A stretch of 64,000 nucleotides of DNA from Mesobacillus jeotgali (lineage in GTDB: Bacteria > Bacillota > Bacilli > Bacillales > Cytobacillaceae), in contig NZ_CP134494.1 in NCBI RefSeq assembly GCF_031759225.1, positions 4,152,501-4,216,500 on the forward strand, given 5' to 3'. Shown one piece after another: positions 40,796 to 50,043 of this stretch (within the stretch, counting starts at the first letter, position 1; each line of letters opens with the position of its first letter). The translations under genes and the position numbers were made by a program. A model generated the notes under the pieces. That model ran no database searches, was not told the origin of the DNA, and saw only the letters and a list, made by a program, of their open reading frames with translations.

Positions 40796-42349
40796 CTATC
40801 TTCCTACAGTTCCCATTCCATTTATAATTTTATCCAGCATTTCATCCTGAAGTGTAATCATTCTTGCAGAAGCATTGTATGCATGTTGGAATTGGATCAT
40901 ATTAGTCATTTCTTCATCTAATGACACAGAACTGACAGATTTTCGTCGGTTATCAACAGCTTCTTTTAAAGACGTACTATTATGATTAAGCCTTACTGCT
41001 TCTTGTGACCGAACTGCCAATTCTCCAATAACACCCTCATAATAATTGTGGAAATTTGCTAGTTCAGGCTTAGCCCCATTCTGATAATCGAAATCCTGAT
41101 TGAAGATATTGGCAAGAGCTAAAACATTGCTTGAATCGCCTTTCGTTGCTATTGAAGCAGGTCCGGAAGCTGTTGCAATGTTATCGAGGCTAACTTCTAT
41201 TGACTTGGCTAAAGTAATCCTGCCAGCAAACCCATTACGATCCATACCTATTTCTTCTCCAGCTTCGGCAAAAAAGTTTCTATCTTCAGGGGGATTATTA
41301 TCTATTTCATTTGGGCTTACTCCTAAGCTGTGCTGCGCATTAAATTCATTAGCGAAGGTATATGCCAGATCATCCAGGCTTTTCATTACATCTGGATATA
41401 TACCATTTACTTTTCCCTCTATGTCTACTCCATATGAATCTACTAAAGCCTTAAGTTGTCCAGTCGAATTTAAATCCTTGTAATTAAAGCTTGAATGACC
41501 AATCGAGAAGGTTTTGACAGAATTCTCCACACCATCAAAATTAGCCTTAACTTCATTATATCGATCACCGCTGACCAGGATACCTAGCTCTTTACCACTA
41601 TCACTGATCATCTTAACAATAGCCTGTCCTTCAGCTATTTCCAACGATCCTTTTCCCGAGCTGGAATAATCAACTTTTACATTAACTATGGATGATAATT
41701 GGTCAATCAATCTATCACGTTCATCATAAAGGTCATTAGGTAAGTATTGATGGGGTTCAACATCTGCGATTTGGCCATTTATCTTACTAATCTGTTCAAG
41801 AATTGAATTGATTGATCTCTCAGTTACAGTAATTTCATTTTTTAAATCCTGTTTGATTGTGGACAGTGAAATATGCAGGTGATTAAATGTCTCGGCGACT
41901 GCGATTCCTCGCTGACGAACAACCGATCGAGCACCTGCATTTGTAGGGTTAACAGCTAAGTCCTGCAAAGACTGCCAGAACAAATCCATCGTCTTTGCAA
42001 GACCAGAGTCGGATGGTTCATTCAGTACTTCCTCAAGTTTAGTGTAAGCCTCTGCCCGAGTTTCCCAGTAACCTAGTTTATTATTCTCACCGCGATATTG
42101 TACATCCAGGAAACTTTCCCTTATACGCTGGATTGATCCAGCCTTCACTCCAGTACCAACCTGTCCTGGTATTTGCGGGCGGTTGATCGATGCGTTTGGA
42201 TATGGTTCTGTTTGTTCGAAATTAATACGCTGGCGTGTGTAGCCGGGTGTATTGGCATTCGAGATATTATGTCCGGTTGTATGTAAAGCGCTCTGCTGCG
42301 TGAACATTCCGCGTCGTGCTGTTTCTAATCCCATAAAGGTTGAACGCAT
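40796..42349 (-). CDS. flgK: FlgK hook-associated protein 1
   Basis: First junction protein on the hook. 517 aa: N-terminal flagellar rod motif (GLETARRGMFTQQSALHTTGHNISNANTPGYTRQR), long middle region, and C-terminal domain ending FQHAYNASARMITLQDEMLDKIINGMG. Length and both end motifs are standard. 17 bases after flgN. Confidence 0.96.
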   Translation of the reverse strand: MRSTFMGLETARRGMFTQQSALHTTGHNISNANTPGYTRQRINFEQTEPYPNASINRPQIPGQVGTGVKAGSIQRIRESFLDVQYRGENNKLGYWETRAEAYTKLEEVLNEPSDSGLAKTMDLFWQSLQDLAVNPTNAGARSVVRQRGIAVAETFNHLHISLSTIKQDLKNEITVTERSINSILEQISKINGQIADVEPHQYLPNDLYDERDRLIDQLSSIVNVKVDYSSSGKGSLEIAEGQAIVKMISDSGKELGILVSGDRYNEVKANFDGVENSVKTFSIGHSSFNYKDLNSTGQLKALVDSYGVDIEGKVNGIYPDVMKSLDDLAYTFANEFNAQHSLGVSPNEIDNNPPEDRNFFAEAGEEIGMDRNGFAGRITLAKSIEVSLDNIATASGPASIATKGDSSNVLALANIFNQDFDYQNGAKPELANFHNYYEGVIGELAVRSQEAVRLNHNSTSLKEAVDNRRKSVSSVSLDEEMTNMIQFQHAYNASARMITLQDEMLDKIINGMGTVGR

Positions 42350-42366
42350 TTTCGTTCCTCCAAATA

Positions 42367-42837
42367 TTATGCTTTTGAGTTGAACATTCCCGGCGATTGA
42401 CCAGGCTTTGCTTTCTTACCAGTAGGTGGTCCGTAGTTGATTTCCTTTTCCTGCGGCATCACAAGGCTTTTAGAAAAATTGATGAACTGCAATGACTGAT
42501 GGATTAGCTGCTGGTTCAGTTCATTTCGTGCCTTTATTTCAGAAATGACTCCCACCAGATCTTCTTTGATTTGTAAAAGCTTATCTTTTTCCGAAGGGTT
42601 CGCCTCTGCTATTTCTTTTAATGACGCAGCAGGGATTATTGCACTAGAAACTGCCAGCCGCTCGTGCTCTAGCTTATTGATTGCCGCTACATGCGCCTGT
42701 TCATCCTTCATGAGCTGGTCGAGGGCAGCTGTGTCTCCTTTTTTTACGATATCCGTTTTCTTCACGGTCAGTTCGTAAAGGCTTTTATGTAATTTGAGCA
42801 TCTTATTCAGGATGACGACAAGCGATTCAGCAGACAT
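42367..42837 (-). CDS. flgN: FlgN-type export chaperone (YvyG)
   Basis: Helical cytoplasmic protein (156 aa) of the FlgN family, chaperone for FlgK and FlgL. Helices MSAESLVVILNKMLKLHKSLYELTVKK and IKARNELNQQLIHQSLQFINFS, with a Pro/Gly/Lys-rich tail. Directly precedes flgK. Confidence 0.88.
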   Translation of the reverse strand: MSAESLVVILNKMLKLHKSLYELTVKKTDIVKKGDTAALDQLMKDEQAHVAAINKLEHERLAVSSAIIPAASLKEIAEANPSEKDKLLQIKEDLVGVISEIKARNELNQQLIHQSLQFINFSKSLVMPQEKEINYGPPTGKKAKPGQSPGMFNSKA

Positions 42838-42893
42838 GGACTGCCCTCCTTCTAGGCATAAAGAAACACTCGCCAGGCAGACGAGTATTCACC

Positions 42894-43160
42894 TTATTTA
42901 TTATGGTAAAAATTAATGATGCTTTTAGCTGTTTCTTTAGGATTCAATTTATAAGTACCGTTTTCAACCTGAAGCTTCAGCTCTTCTACCTTTTGCTGGC
43001 GTTGAACGGATACCTGGGAAAGCTGCTGCATTTCCTTTGCAGTTGAAGAAATCTCTACTTTATCAGCTTTCTTGTTCTGTGTACTTGCTGCTGCATCTAG
43101 TTTGTTCATCTGGCGTTTATATGGATTGATCCCTGATGGGCCTATATTATTTATTTTCAT
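42894..43160 (-). CDS. flgM: FlgM anti-sigma-D factor
   Basis: Holds SigD inactive until the hook is complete. 88 aa with N-terminal MKINNIGPSGINPYKRQ and the C-terminal SigD-binding part (VEISSTAKEMQQLSQ ... VENGTYKLNPKETAKSIINFY). A SigD promoter lies 36-62 bases upstream, making a feedback loop. Confidence 0.94.
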   Translation of the reverse strand: MKINNIGPSGINPYKRQMNKLDAAASTQNKKADKVEISSTAKEMQQLSQVSVQRQQKVEELKLQVENGTYKLNPKETAKSIINFYHNK

Positions 43161-43195
43161 GTCTAACCCTCGCTTTCAGAACGATTCTAATAGTA

Positions 43196-43222
43196 TTATC
43201 GGCAAGCAAAAAGAGTTTTTTA
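43196..43222 (-). promoter_or_regulatory. SigD promoter of the flgM operon
   Basis: Minus strand TAAA (43222-43219), 15-base spacer, GCCGATAA (43203-43196), the best SigD match in the window. Confidence 0.9.
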
Positions 43223-43236
43223 ATAAATCTTTTTGC

Positions 43237-43677
43237 CTAATCTCTATGAGTGAAAAAAGTCGCAGTGCGGTTGGCAATTTCTTTTTTACGCTGCTCTTCA
43301 TGCTCATGAACCTGCAAATCAGATTTGATTGCGCCAGCGCAGGATTCACACAGTCTTCCTGTCCTTATAATTGCTCCGCATTTGTCACAAGGATAGCCAA
43401 GATTCGGGAATTGGGTAATCTGCAGCTTTCCATTTTTTATGAATTTCAAAATTATTTTTTCAGCAACACCAGTCGTTTCTACCACCTGAAGCATAGTTGC
43501 TGCACGATTTTCACGTTTTTTCATGAACTTCGAAACAGTATCATATGCGTTCTGTTCCGCTTTCCAGCATTTTTCACATGTATCTCTAAATTTATTTTTA
43601 ACGAAGATTTCTCCGCAATCAGGACAATTTACAAGTTCCAATGTCCTTCCTCCTCTAATCTTATCATATCTGCTCAA
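43237..43677 (-). CDS. yvyF: YvyF/TIGR03826 family zinc-ribbon protein
   Basis: 146 aa with two zinc ribbons: CPDCG...CEKC in residues 18-40 and CDKCG...CESC near 98-115, joined by a helical part with a likely HTH (TMLQVVETTGVAEKIILKFIKNG). This MerR/HTH-like flagellar-operon protein sits between comFC and flgM in Bacillus; its role in motility gene control is not settled. It overlaps comFC by 4 bases. Confidence 0.85.
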   Translation of the reverse strand: MSRYDKIRGGRTLELVNCPDCGEIFVKNKFRDTCEKCWKAEQNAYDTVSKFMKKRENRAATMLQVVETTGVAEKIILKFIKNGKLQITQFPNLGYPCDKCGAIIRTGRLCESCAGAIKSDLQVHEHEEQRKKEIANRTATFFTHRD

Positions 43678-44381
43678 CGTGCCAAAGTTAACGAATACAC
43701 CCTGCCTGCTCCATTTTCCTTCAACAGCCTTGCTGCATGTCGTAGAGTTGAGCCTGTAGTATATATATCGTCAACAAGCAAGATTTTTTTACCCCTTAAA
43801 TCAAGATCTGAATCAGCTCTGAAAACCTGGTCAAGATGTATTCTCTCTGACCTGGATTTTTTTGATTGTTTTTCTGTATGAACCCTCGATAATAATTGTG
43901 TTGGTTTTAGACCAGCCGCCCTAATAATTGCCTCTGACTGGTTAAATCCACGTTCATAAAGTCGTTCTTCACTTAGTGGGATAGGAACAATGTAATCATA
44001 TTGCCAAGCTTGCGAAGATTTTAAAAAGTCCTCGGCAAAAACTTCTGCCAGCACATAGTCGCCTCGAAATTTAAATCTCGCAATGACTTCTTTGGTAACA
44101 CTCGAATAGCTATAGAGCGAGGTGTTCTTGTCCAAACTCCCGTTCCAGAACTCATCTTCCTCCCACCGTCTACAATCCAGGCATAATCCTTCGTTCCTGT
44201 ACTCCGCGTCCAATGAAGAGAAGGGTCTTCCACAAATATCGCATGTCTCACCACTAATGGATTCGAACTTTTCATGGCATTTTTGACAGATCCTACTATT
44301 ATGCAGTTCATTATTAAACAAACTTCTCCAGGTGAACTCTGATTCTATTTCTCCATTACACAACAAACAAAGAGTCTTCAT
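43674..44381 (-). CDS. comFC: ComFC, phosphoribosyltransferase-like competence protein
   Basis: Needed for transforming DNA handling inside the cell. 235 aa: an N-terminal zinc-binding part with CLLC, CQKC, CDIC and CLDC pairs (residues 4-70), then the PRTase domain with ILLVDDIYTTGST (PRPP loop) near residue 200. It overlaps comFA by 4 bases; comFB, which lies between them in B. subtilis, is absent. Confidence 0.94.
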   Translation of the reverse strand: MKTLCLLCNGEIESEFTWRSLFNNELHNSRICQKCHEKFESISGETCDICGRPFSSLDAEYRNEGLCLDCRRWEEDEFWNGSLDKNTSLYSYSSVTKEVIARFKFRGDYVLAEVFAEDFLKSSQAWQYDYIVPIPLSEERLYERGFNQSEAIIRAAGLKPTQLLSRVHTEKQSKKSRSERIHLDQVFRADSDLDLRGKKILLVDDIYTTGSTLRHAARLLKENGAGRVYSLTLAR

Positions 44382-45874
44382 ACATCAATCAGCCCCTTCT
44401 TGATCCCTTCCTTATTCATCTTGACGATTTGATTTCTTGCATTGACCATTGCTTCTGTTTTTCCATAGTGAAAAAAAATGACATCACCTGTCGGGAACTG
44501 TGTGCTCCTTCCAGCACGTCCTGCAATCTGAACAAGGGCACTTTCAGTAAAGATCCTATCCTCTGAACCAATCACGGCGACATCGATATTCGAGATGGTT
44601 ACACCACGTTCGAGTATGGTTGTAGTGACCAGAATAGGAATTTCCTTTTGCCGCATCTTTAGAACTTTTTCTTTTCGCTCGGGATCTTCAGCATGCACGG
44701 ATTCGATTTGGGGATGTAGCTGTCGGAGAAGAAAAAGAATTTTTTCCATATAGGAGATTTTCGGAACAAATACTAAAGTTGGCTTACCACTCGCAAGGCG
44801 AGCTTCAATCCATTTAGTGATGTTCACCGACAGTTTGCCTTTCGAAAGCTTTTTCTCCCAGTTCCCAGACCATTCAAACCTCGGTACTGGTAGTGGTTTT
44901 CTGTGAAATCTTGCTGGTATAGTGACATACTCTCTTTTTCCAAGACGGCATTCCCGCTGCCATTTCTGGCTAGGTGTTGCTGTAAGATAAATGAGTGTGG
45001 ATTGTAGTTTTCTCGATTGTTCAACTACATATTGGAGGGTTTCATCAACGGAGTAAGGAAAGGCATCCACTTCATCTACTATGATTACATCGAATGCCTG
45101 GTAGAAGCGGAGTAACTGGTGAGTTGTTGCGATCGTTAGTTGCGCATATTCATGTCGATCGTCACTGCCACCATACAACGAGGCTATTTTCACCTGAGGG
45201 AAGACCTTTCCCAACCGAGGGGCCAGTTCCAGAACAACATCAGTTCGAGGAGTCGCCAGGCAAACTCGTTTTCCAGTGGATAACGCCCTCTCTATTCCGG
45301 CGAATAATACTTCAGTCTTTCCTGCTCCAGCCACCGCCCAAACAAGCAGCTCGGATAGGTTTTCAACGGCCTCCACCACTCGATTGGAGGCTAACTTTTG
45401 TCCTTCTGATAACTGGCCATCCCAGTTAAGCAGAGATGAGTGCACAGTAGACTCAGGATTTGGCCCCTTCCAACTAATCAGCGGAGTACATCCACTCACC
45501 CTGCCCATCATCAAACACCTCCTGCAATACACATCGGTTTCACCACAGCGTGAACAAGGAAATTCGGCAAAAGAAGCTGGGTCAGTTGATCCGCACCTCT
45601 CACATTTCAACTTTGTATCACTAATCTCCAGCCCCCTACGGTAAACTATATAACCATTTTCATAATGTTGGTGGATTTCTTCCAAAGAAAACGGTAAATC
45701 ACCGACCAGAAGCTGTTTGCCTGTAAGTATCTTTTGTAAAGCGGGATTAACATTAAATGATGGATTACTCGGAACTGACGGAATATCAGGAAGCTTGGAG
45801 ATAACCTGAGACTTGTCACCAGAATTGAACTTTATAATGGGGATAATCTTGCTGTCTTCCATTAAAAATTTCAC
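44378..45874 (-). CDS. comFA: ComFA, DNA-translocating competence helicase
   Basis: ATPase that helps pull single-stranded DNA through ComEC. 498 aa: a four-Cys zinc finger region (CERCG...CSRCG...CRRC, about 93-125), Walker A AVAGAGKTE, DEAD-like box DEVD, SAT-type motif TATPS, and the C-terminal helicase motif VQIAGRAGRS. Start is uncertain: GTG 45874 has no clear ribosome binding site, and ATG 45862 is possible. The upstream DNA is a DnaA-box cluster, so DnaA might affect its expression. In B. subtilis the operon is under ComK; I found no clean ComK box. Confidence 0.94.
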   Translation of the reverse strand: MKFLMEDSKIIPIIKFNSGDKSQVISKLPDIPSVPSNPSFNVNPALQKILTGKQLLVGDLPFSLEEIHQHYENGYIVYRRGLEISDTKLKCERCGSTDPASFAEFPCSRCGETDVYCRRCLMMGRVSGCTPLISWKGPNPESTVHSSLLNWDGQLSEGQKLASNRVVEAVENLSELLVWAVAGAGKTEVLFAGIERALSTGKRVCLATPRTDVVLELAPRLGKVFPQVKIASLYGGSDDRHEYAQLTIATTHQLLRFYQAFDVIIVDEVDAFPYSVDETLQYVVEQSRKLQSTLIYLTATPSQKWQRECRLGKREYVTIPARFHRKPLPVPRFEWSGNWEKKLSKGKLSVNITKWIEARLASGKPTLVFVPKISYMEKILFLLRQLHPQIESVHAEDPERKEKVLKMRQKEIPILVTTTILERGVTISNIDVAVIGSEDRIFTESALVQIAGRAGRSTQFPTGDVIFFHYGKTEAMVNARNQIVKMNKEGIKKGLIDV

Positions 45875-45890
45875 GGTTAATCACAGCCTT

Positions 45891-46076
45891 TGTGGATTAT
45901 TTTGTGGATAATATGTTATTCCTGTTGATAATGTGGGTTGTTTTGTTGATAAACATTTTTAAAGTGAGGAATGATGAAATGATACCGCTTTTTCTGTGGA
46001 TAAAATATATTAGAAGATATTTTAAATTGTTAATAACTAGCTGTTTTTGTTGATAAGTGGATGAATTTGTGGATAA
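45891..46076. promoter_or_regulatory. DnaA-box cluster
   Basis: Three perfect 9-mers TGTGGATAA (the complement of TTATCCACA) at 45903, 45995 and 46068, and four with one mismatch: TGTGGATTA 45891, TGTTGATAA 45923, 45944 and 46048. All seven are in the same direction. The region is AT-rich and has no gene. It lies between degV and comFA. Confidence 0.85.
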
Positions 46077-46084
46077 AAATAAAA

Positions 46085-46117
46085 AACGCCATTCCAAATA
46101 TTCCTCGGAATGACGTC
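46085..46117 (-). terminator. Terminator of degV
   Basis: GACGTCATTCC / GGAATGGCGTT imperfect hairpin followed by TTTTATTTTT on the minus strand. Confidence 0.82.
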
Positions 46118-46144
46118 AATCACTGATGTAATACCTCTCCGCAA

Positions 46145-46984
46145 TTACTTCTTGTACCAGCCCATGCCCAGAGCACCTTCGCCTAAGTGTGTGCCAATGA
46201 CAGGTCCGAAGTAGCTAAACATAAATTCAACATTCGGAAACTGAGCCTCGAGCTCACTCTTCCATTCAAGCGCTTCATTCTCGCGATTAGCATGAATGAC
46301 GACCGCACGATATCCGCCGCCCTTCCCTGCATCTTCAGCAAGTAGATCGACGACTCGATTTAAAGCTTTTTTCTTAGTGCGAACCTTTTCAAACGGAACA
46401 ATCATCTTATCTACAAAGTGCAGCAACGGTTTAACCTGCAATAGACTCCCTATTAATGCCTGGGCACTGGATAGCCGTCCCCCGCGCTGCAAATGGCTTA
46501 GGTCGTCCACCATGAAATAAGCTCGAGCTGTCTTCTTCACTTCTTCTAGCCGGTCAATGATTTCTTCAGGAGTTTTACCTTGTTCAGCCAATTCAGCAGC
46601 TTCCAGCGCATAAAAACCCTGAACCATTGCACTGACTTCCGAATCAAAGGCAAACACCTTTATACCCTCCACCATTTCACCAGCAGAAACCGCTCCCTGA
46701 TAAGTACCGCTTATTCCACTGGATAAATGAATGCTGATAACAGAGTCGTATTCCTTTGCCAAACTTTCAAAAAGCTTTACGAACTCACCAATTGGCGGCA
46801 TGGACGTAGTCGGTAGCTCGCGATGCTTTACTTCTTCGTAAAATTCTTCTGCTGTAATATCTATATCTTCCCTATATGTTTCAGTATCAAAAATCACGCT
46901 TAACGGAATCATGTGGATATTCCATTTCTCTCGCAATTCCTTCGGGATGTACGCAGTACTATCCGTGACAACTGCCGTTTTCAT
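46145..46984 (-). CDS. degV: DegV family fatty-acid-binding protein
   Basis: 279 aa. DegV/FakB-type proteins bind a fatty acid for phosphorylation by FakA. Landmarks: KTAVVTDSTAYIP at the start, TSMPPIGEF, HLSSGISGTYQ (fatty-acid headgroup site), LQRGGRLS and the C-terminal FGPVIGTHLGEGALG. Stand-alone gene between sda and comFA, as yviA in B. subtilis; no fakA nearby. Confidence 0.93.
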   Translation of the reverse strand: MKTAVVTDSTAYIPKELREKWNIHMIPLSVIFDTETYREDIDITAEEFYEEVKHRELPTTSMPPIGEFVKLFESLAKEYDSVISIHLSSGISGTYQGAVSAGEMVEGIKVFAFDSEVSAMVQGFYALEAAELAEQGKTPEEIIDRLEEVKKTARAYFMVDDLSHLQRGGRLSSAQALIGSLLQVKPLLHFVDKMIVPFEKVRTKKKALNRVVDLLAEDAGKGGGYRAVVIHANRENEALEWKSELEAQFPNVEFMFSYFGPVIGTHLGEGALGMGWYKK

Positions 46985-47112
46985 TGTTAGATTACCATCC
47001 TTATGTTTTTCTCTTCGATTTGTACAATCCCATTTTATATGAACTTTATGTAAATTGCATTCTTTCAGGAAAACTATTTTAATAAAGAGTTTTGGAATCC
47101 GGGGAACTGGTT

Positions 47113-47268
47113 CCTTTTACTGGTCCACTACTCCGTTTCGGTCACATAGAACTTCCCTATGTGACCTTTTACTGGTCCACCACTCCGTTTCGGGCACATA
47201 GAACTTCCCTATGTGACCTTTTACTGATTCACCACTTCGTTTCGGGCACATAGAAATTCCATAGCTGA
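47113..47268. repeat. Three 52-bp tandem repeats with an internal hairpin
   Basis: Units start at 47113, 47165 and 47217, each with CCTTTTACTGGTCCAC.ACTCC. Units 1 and 2 contain the perfect 7-bp inverted repeat CACATAG-N7-CTATGTG; unit 3 has lost it. A degenerate fourth unit may follow to about 47300. The rest of the 46985-47400 gap has no gene. Confidence 0.8.
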
Positions 47269-47406
47269 TCATTTACGTGTTCCATCCCCCATTCCAGGCT
47301 TAATGAAATTCTTCGTTGTGCCCTTATTAGCACCTCCGTGTTGGCACATTGTCTACTCTTCATCTAATAGCGTTGGTCCGTCATATAAGAGGATAAACAC
47401 CAAAAA

Positions 47407-47433
47407 AACGCTGGCAATCGGTTGCGCAGCGTT
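47407..47433 (-). terminator. Terminator of sda
   Basis: AACGCTG / CAGCGTT hairpin followed on the minus strand by TTTTTGG, 6 bases past the sda stop. Confidence 0.85.
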
Positions 47434-47439
47434 ACAAAT

Positions 47440-47601
47440 TTAAGATACGTATTGATTCCTTAAACTCTTAATTCCTCTGTTCTCTATCTCTTCTATTAGC
47501 ATTTCAATAAAAGTTTCATCCAATTCTAATAGAGTAGCCTTTTGATAAGCTTCTATCAATTTTTCGTCAGTTAGTTCCCATAGTGAAGAAATTATGACCA
47601 C
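47440..47601 (-). CDS. sda: Sda, checkpoint inhibitor of sporulation kinase
   Basis: Short gene read from the minus strand. The peptide contains WELTDEKLIEAYQKATLLEL and FIEMLIEEIENRGI, matching the two-helix hairpin of Sda (LSDELLIESYxKA ... FIELIxxEIxRR), which blocks KinA autophosphorylation when replication is disturbed. The start is unsettled: GTG 47601 gives 53 aa but its AAGAAAGG site abuts the codon; an in-frame ATA or ATT a few codons on fits the spacing better. TATAAT lies about 35 bases upstream and a terminator follows. In B. subtilis sda is activated by DnaA; a DnaA-box cluster lies 1.4 kb away, not in this promoter. Confidence 0.82.
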   Translation of the reverse strand: MVIISSLWELTDEKLIEAYQKATLLELDETFIEMLIEEIENRGIKSLRNQYVS

Positions 47602-47710
47602 CCTTTCTTTGTTCGTTTCCCTAATTATATCTGAAATTATTATTTTTTTGTAAAAGTCTAGGGGATTTTCTGTCGTATTATTCCAACACTTTCATACAGC
47701 AATCGACAAA

Positions 47711-47743
47711 AAACCACATCTGTCGATTCGACAAATGTGGTTT
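47711..47743 (-). terminator. Terminator of degU
   Basis: AAACCACAT..TGTCG / CGACA..ATGTGGTTT hairpin followed on the minus strand by TTTGTCG; it may work both ways. Confidence 0.85.
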
Positions 47744-47751
47744 CTTATAGA

Positions 47752-48435
47752 TTATCTTACTTCAACCCAGCCATTCTTAATTGCCACCACTACAGCCTGG
47801 GTGCGGTCGTTTACATTCATTTTCTGCAAGATATTGCTTACGTGGTTCTTGACGGTCTTTTCACTGATGAACAATGCTTCACCAATGCCTCTGTTACTCT
47901 TACCATCCGCTAATAGCTGTAGGACTTCGCATTCGCGGCGTGTCAACAGGTGTAGCGGACGGCGAATTTCAACCGGGGATATGTACTTATCGGATCCGCT
48001 CTCATCAGCTGATAATCGACGATATTCTTTTACTAGATTATGAGTTACTCGAGGATGTAAGTAAGATCCACCATCTGCCACGACTTTAACTGCTTCAACA
48101 AGTGCATCAGCATCCATTTCTTTTAATAGATAGCCTGTTGCTCCTGTTTTTAGGGCGTGCGTGACATAGTTTTCGTCATCGTGGATAGATAAGATAATAA
48201 CCTTTGCCTCAGGATACTTCTCAATCAATTCACTGGTTGCCTCAACACCATTCGTATTAGGCATATTGATGTCCATGATGACTACGTCTGGCTGATGCTG
48301 TTCTACTAGCGAGATGGCTTCGCTGCCATCATCACCTTCTGCAACCACTTCGAACGATGGTTCAAAATCAAGGATCCGTTTTACCCCTTCTCTGAAAAGT
48401 TGATGGTCGTCAATAATGACAATCTTTGTTGTCAT
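47752..48435 (-). CDS. degU: DegU, response regulator
   Basis: NarL/FixJ-type regulator of exoenzymes, competence, motility and biofilm. Receiver domain 1-120 with acidic pocket DD (9-10), phosphoacceptor D55 and K105-type Lys; LuxR-type HTH about 160-227 ([40 protein letters not shown]). 227 aa against 229 in B. subtilis. 55 bases after degS. Confidence 0.96.
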   Translation of the reverse strand: MTTKIVIIDDHQLFREGVKRILDFEPSFEVVAEGDDGSEAISLVEQHQPDVVIMDINMPNTNGVEATSELIEKYPEAKVIILSIHDDENYVTHALKTGATGYLLKEMDADALVEAVKVVADGGSYLHPRVTHNLVKEYRRLSADESGSDKYISPVEIRRPLHLLTRRECEVLQLLADGKSNRGIGEALFISEKTVKNHVSNILQKMNVNDRTQAVVVAIKNGWVEVR

Positions 48436-48490
48436 AGCCTTCGCCTCCCTTACGGCTTCTGTCTCTATTTTTCTCTCTTTTTTTATTGTT

Positions 48491-49633
48491 TTATAAATTC
48501 ATCGGAATTTGGATGATGACCAGCGTTCCAGTGCCAATTTTTGAGTGAATCGTCAGCTCACCTTCCAGCAGTTCGACTCTTTCTCTTATTCCAAGAAGCC
48601 CAAAGGATTCTGGTTTGCTCTCGTTAATATCAAAACCTTTGCCATCATCCTTTATTACAGCCATAATCTGTTCGCTCTTTATATCAAGCTTCACTTGGAC
48701 CGTCATGGCCTCTGCATGTTTTAGCGCATTCTGTACTGACTCCTGAATAATCCGAAACAAGGCAACTTCATAATTTGATGGCAATCTTCTGTCATCACCG
48801 AGATTAGTGAACTGAATTCTAGTAGTCCTATGATACTCTTCGATTGTCTGTAGATACTTTTTGAGGGTAGGGACCAGGCCGAGATCGTCAAGAGCCATTG
48901 GCCTCAAATCATAAATGATTCTTCGTACCTCATACAAGGCAGAACGGACCATCTTTTTCATACTCCTGATTTCCTGGATCGCCTCCTCCGCCCCTCGTTC
49001 CTTATAAACCCTTTCTATCAAATCGGAACGCATCATTACATTCGCCATCATTTGGGCAGGCCCATCATGGATTTCTCGGGACAGCCTTTTTCGCTCATCC
49101 TCCTGGGCTTCAATGATTTTCAGCCCGAAATCCTGCTTTTGTTTCGCTGTCTCAAGCGCTTCTCCCATTTCCCGGATGTCACTCATCATGTAGTTCATGA
49201 CAACGCTAATCTGGGAAACCAGATGGTCGGCGCGTTCAATCGTTTCATTCAGACCAACCAGCCTTCGCTCAAGGTCATCCCGCTTTTCTCGTAGCTGCTT
49301 TTCCGATTGCCTATTCATTGTCAGGTCCATCTGAAGCTTGTGGGCCGCTTCATATGCCTCACGAACCTGTGCTTCGGAATAGTCCTTAAAATGCTTGCTT
49401 ACATCCGATAGTCGCAGCCTCGCTCTCCTTACCTGGGCATCCAGCTTGTCGCCATCATTGATGATTTGTGCGACCTTTCTTTTAATCTCTCTTAATTCGT
49501 TGGTGATAGATTCATAATCTGTCCGGCACTGTTCCCCTATTCGGAAGATTTCGTCTTTGCTGTCTCCAACGGTTTCGATCATTTTTTCTAAAATCAAATC
49601 AAGGGCTTTCGTGTCGAATTTTTTAATTGCCAT
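48491..49633 (-). CDS. degS: DegS, cytoplasmic sensor histidine kinase
   Basis: Soluble kinase for DegU. ATG 49633 after GGGGGAG fits and gives 380 aa; the frame from 49657 has no site. N-terminal sensor/coiled-coil part (about 1-175), HisKA_3 with phospho-His in [19 protein letters not shown], and HATPase_c with NALKHAEA and DDGKGF plus [10 protein letters not shown]. No membrane segment, as expected for DegS. Confidence 0.96.
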   Translation of the reverse strand: MAIKKFDTKALDLILEKMIETVGDSKDEIFRIGEQCRTDYESITNELREIKRKVAQIINDGDKLDAQVRRARLRLSDVSKHFKDYSEAQVREAYEAAHKLQMDLTMNRQSEKQLREKRDDLERRLVGLNETIERADHLVSQISVVMNYMMSDIREMGEALETAKQKQDFGLKIIEAQEDERKRLSREIHDGPAQMMANVMMRSDLIERVYKERGAEEAIQEIRSMKKMVRSALYEVRRIIYDLRPMALDDLGLVPTLKKYLQTIEEYHRTTRIQFTNLGDDRRLPSNYEVALFRIIQESVQNALKHAEAMTVQVKLDIKSEQIMAVIKDDGKGFDINESKPESFGLLGIRERVELLEGELTIHSKIGTGTLVIIQIPMNL

Positions 49634-49657
49634 GTAAAACTCCCCCAAGGGCGGCAC

Positions 49658-50030
49658 TAAAGATATTTTAACTTGAAAACTAATTTGTTACTAATTTTCA
49701 ACAAGAAAATGATGCCAATTTTGCTGAAAATCGATACAAAGACATAGATTTGATTTTTCATTCTAAGTCTTATATCCTATTATTTTAGGAGTTAAACTCC
49801 AACTTTAAAATAAAAACATTTTTCCAAAAATGAATCAGGCCTTGTCAGACCACTAACTATTATAACATTCAAACACATTTACAGTATTAAAGTTATATTA
49901 CAATCATAAGACACCATTGTCCCCCGATTGCCGTCAACTTATAATGAATTGTAGCACTAATTACCTCTGTAGAACATAAAAACGATGTCGAAAGATTTAA
50001 TAGATGGGGTTGGGAAAATTTTTGGGAGAG
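49658..50030. other. Divergent promoter region between degS and yvyE
   Basis: No gene. On the plus strand TTGTCC (49917-49922), 17 bases, TATAAT (49940-49945) is a good SigA promoter for yvyE. The degS promoter must lie in the left part but no clear pair was picked. Confidence 0.6.
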
Positions 50031-50043
50031 AAGGGAGAAAGAA

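Noticed and set aside
45891..46076. Chromosome origin
   Set aside because: DnaA boxes are present, but dnaA, dnaN, rpmH and gyrB are absent and the neighbours are competence and flagellar genes; a DnaA titration or regulatory cluster is more likely.
47113..47268. CRISPR array
   Set aside because: The full 52-bp unit is repeated and there are no unique spacers.
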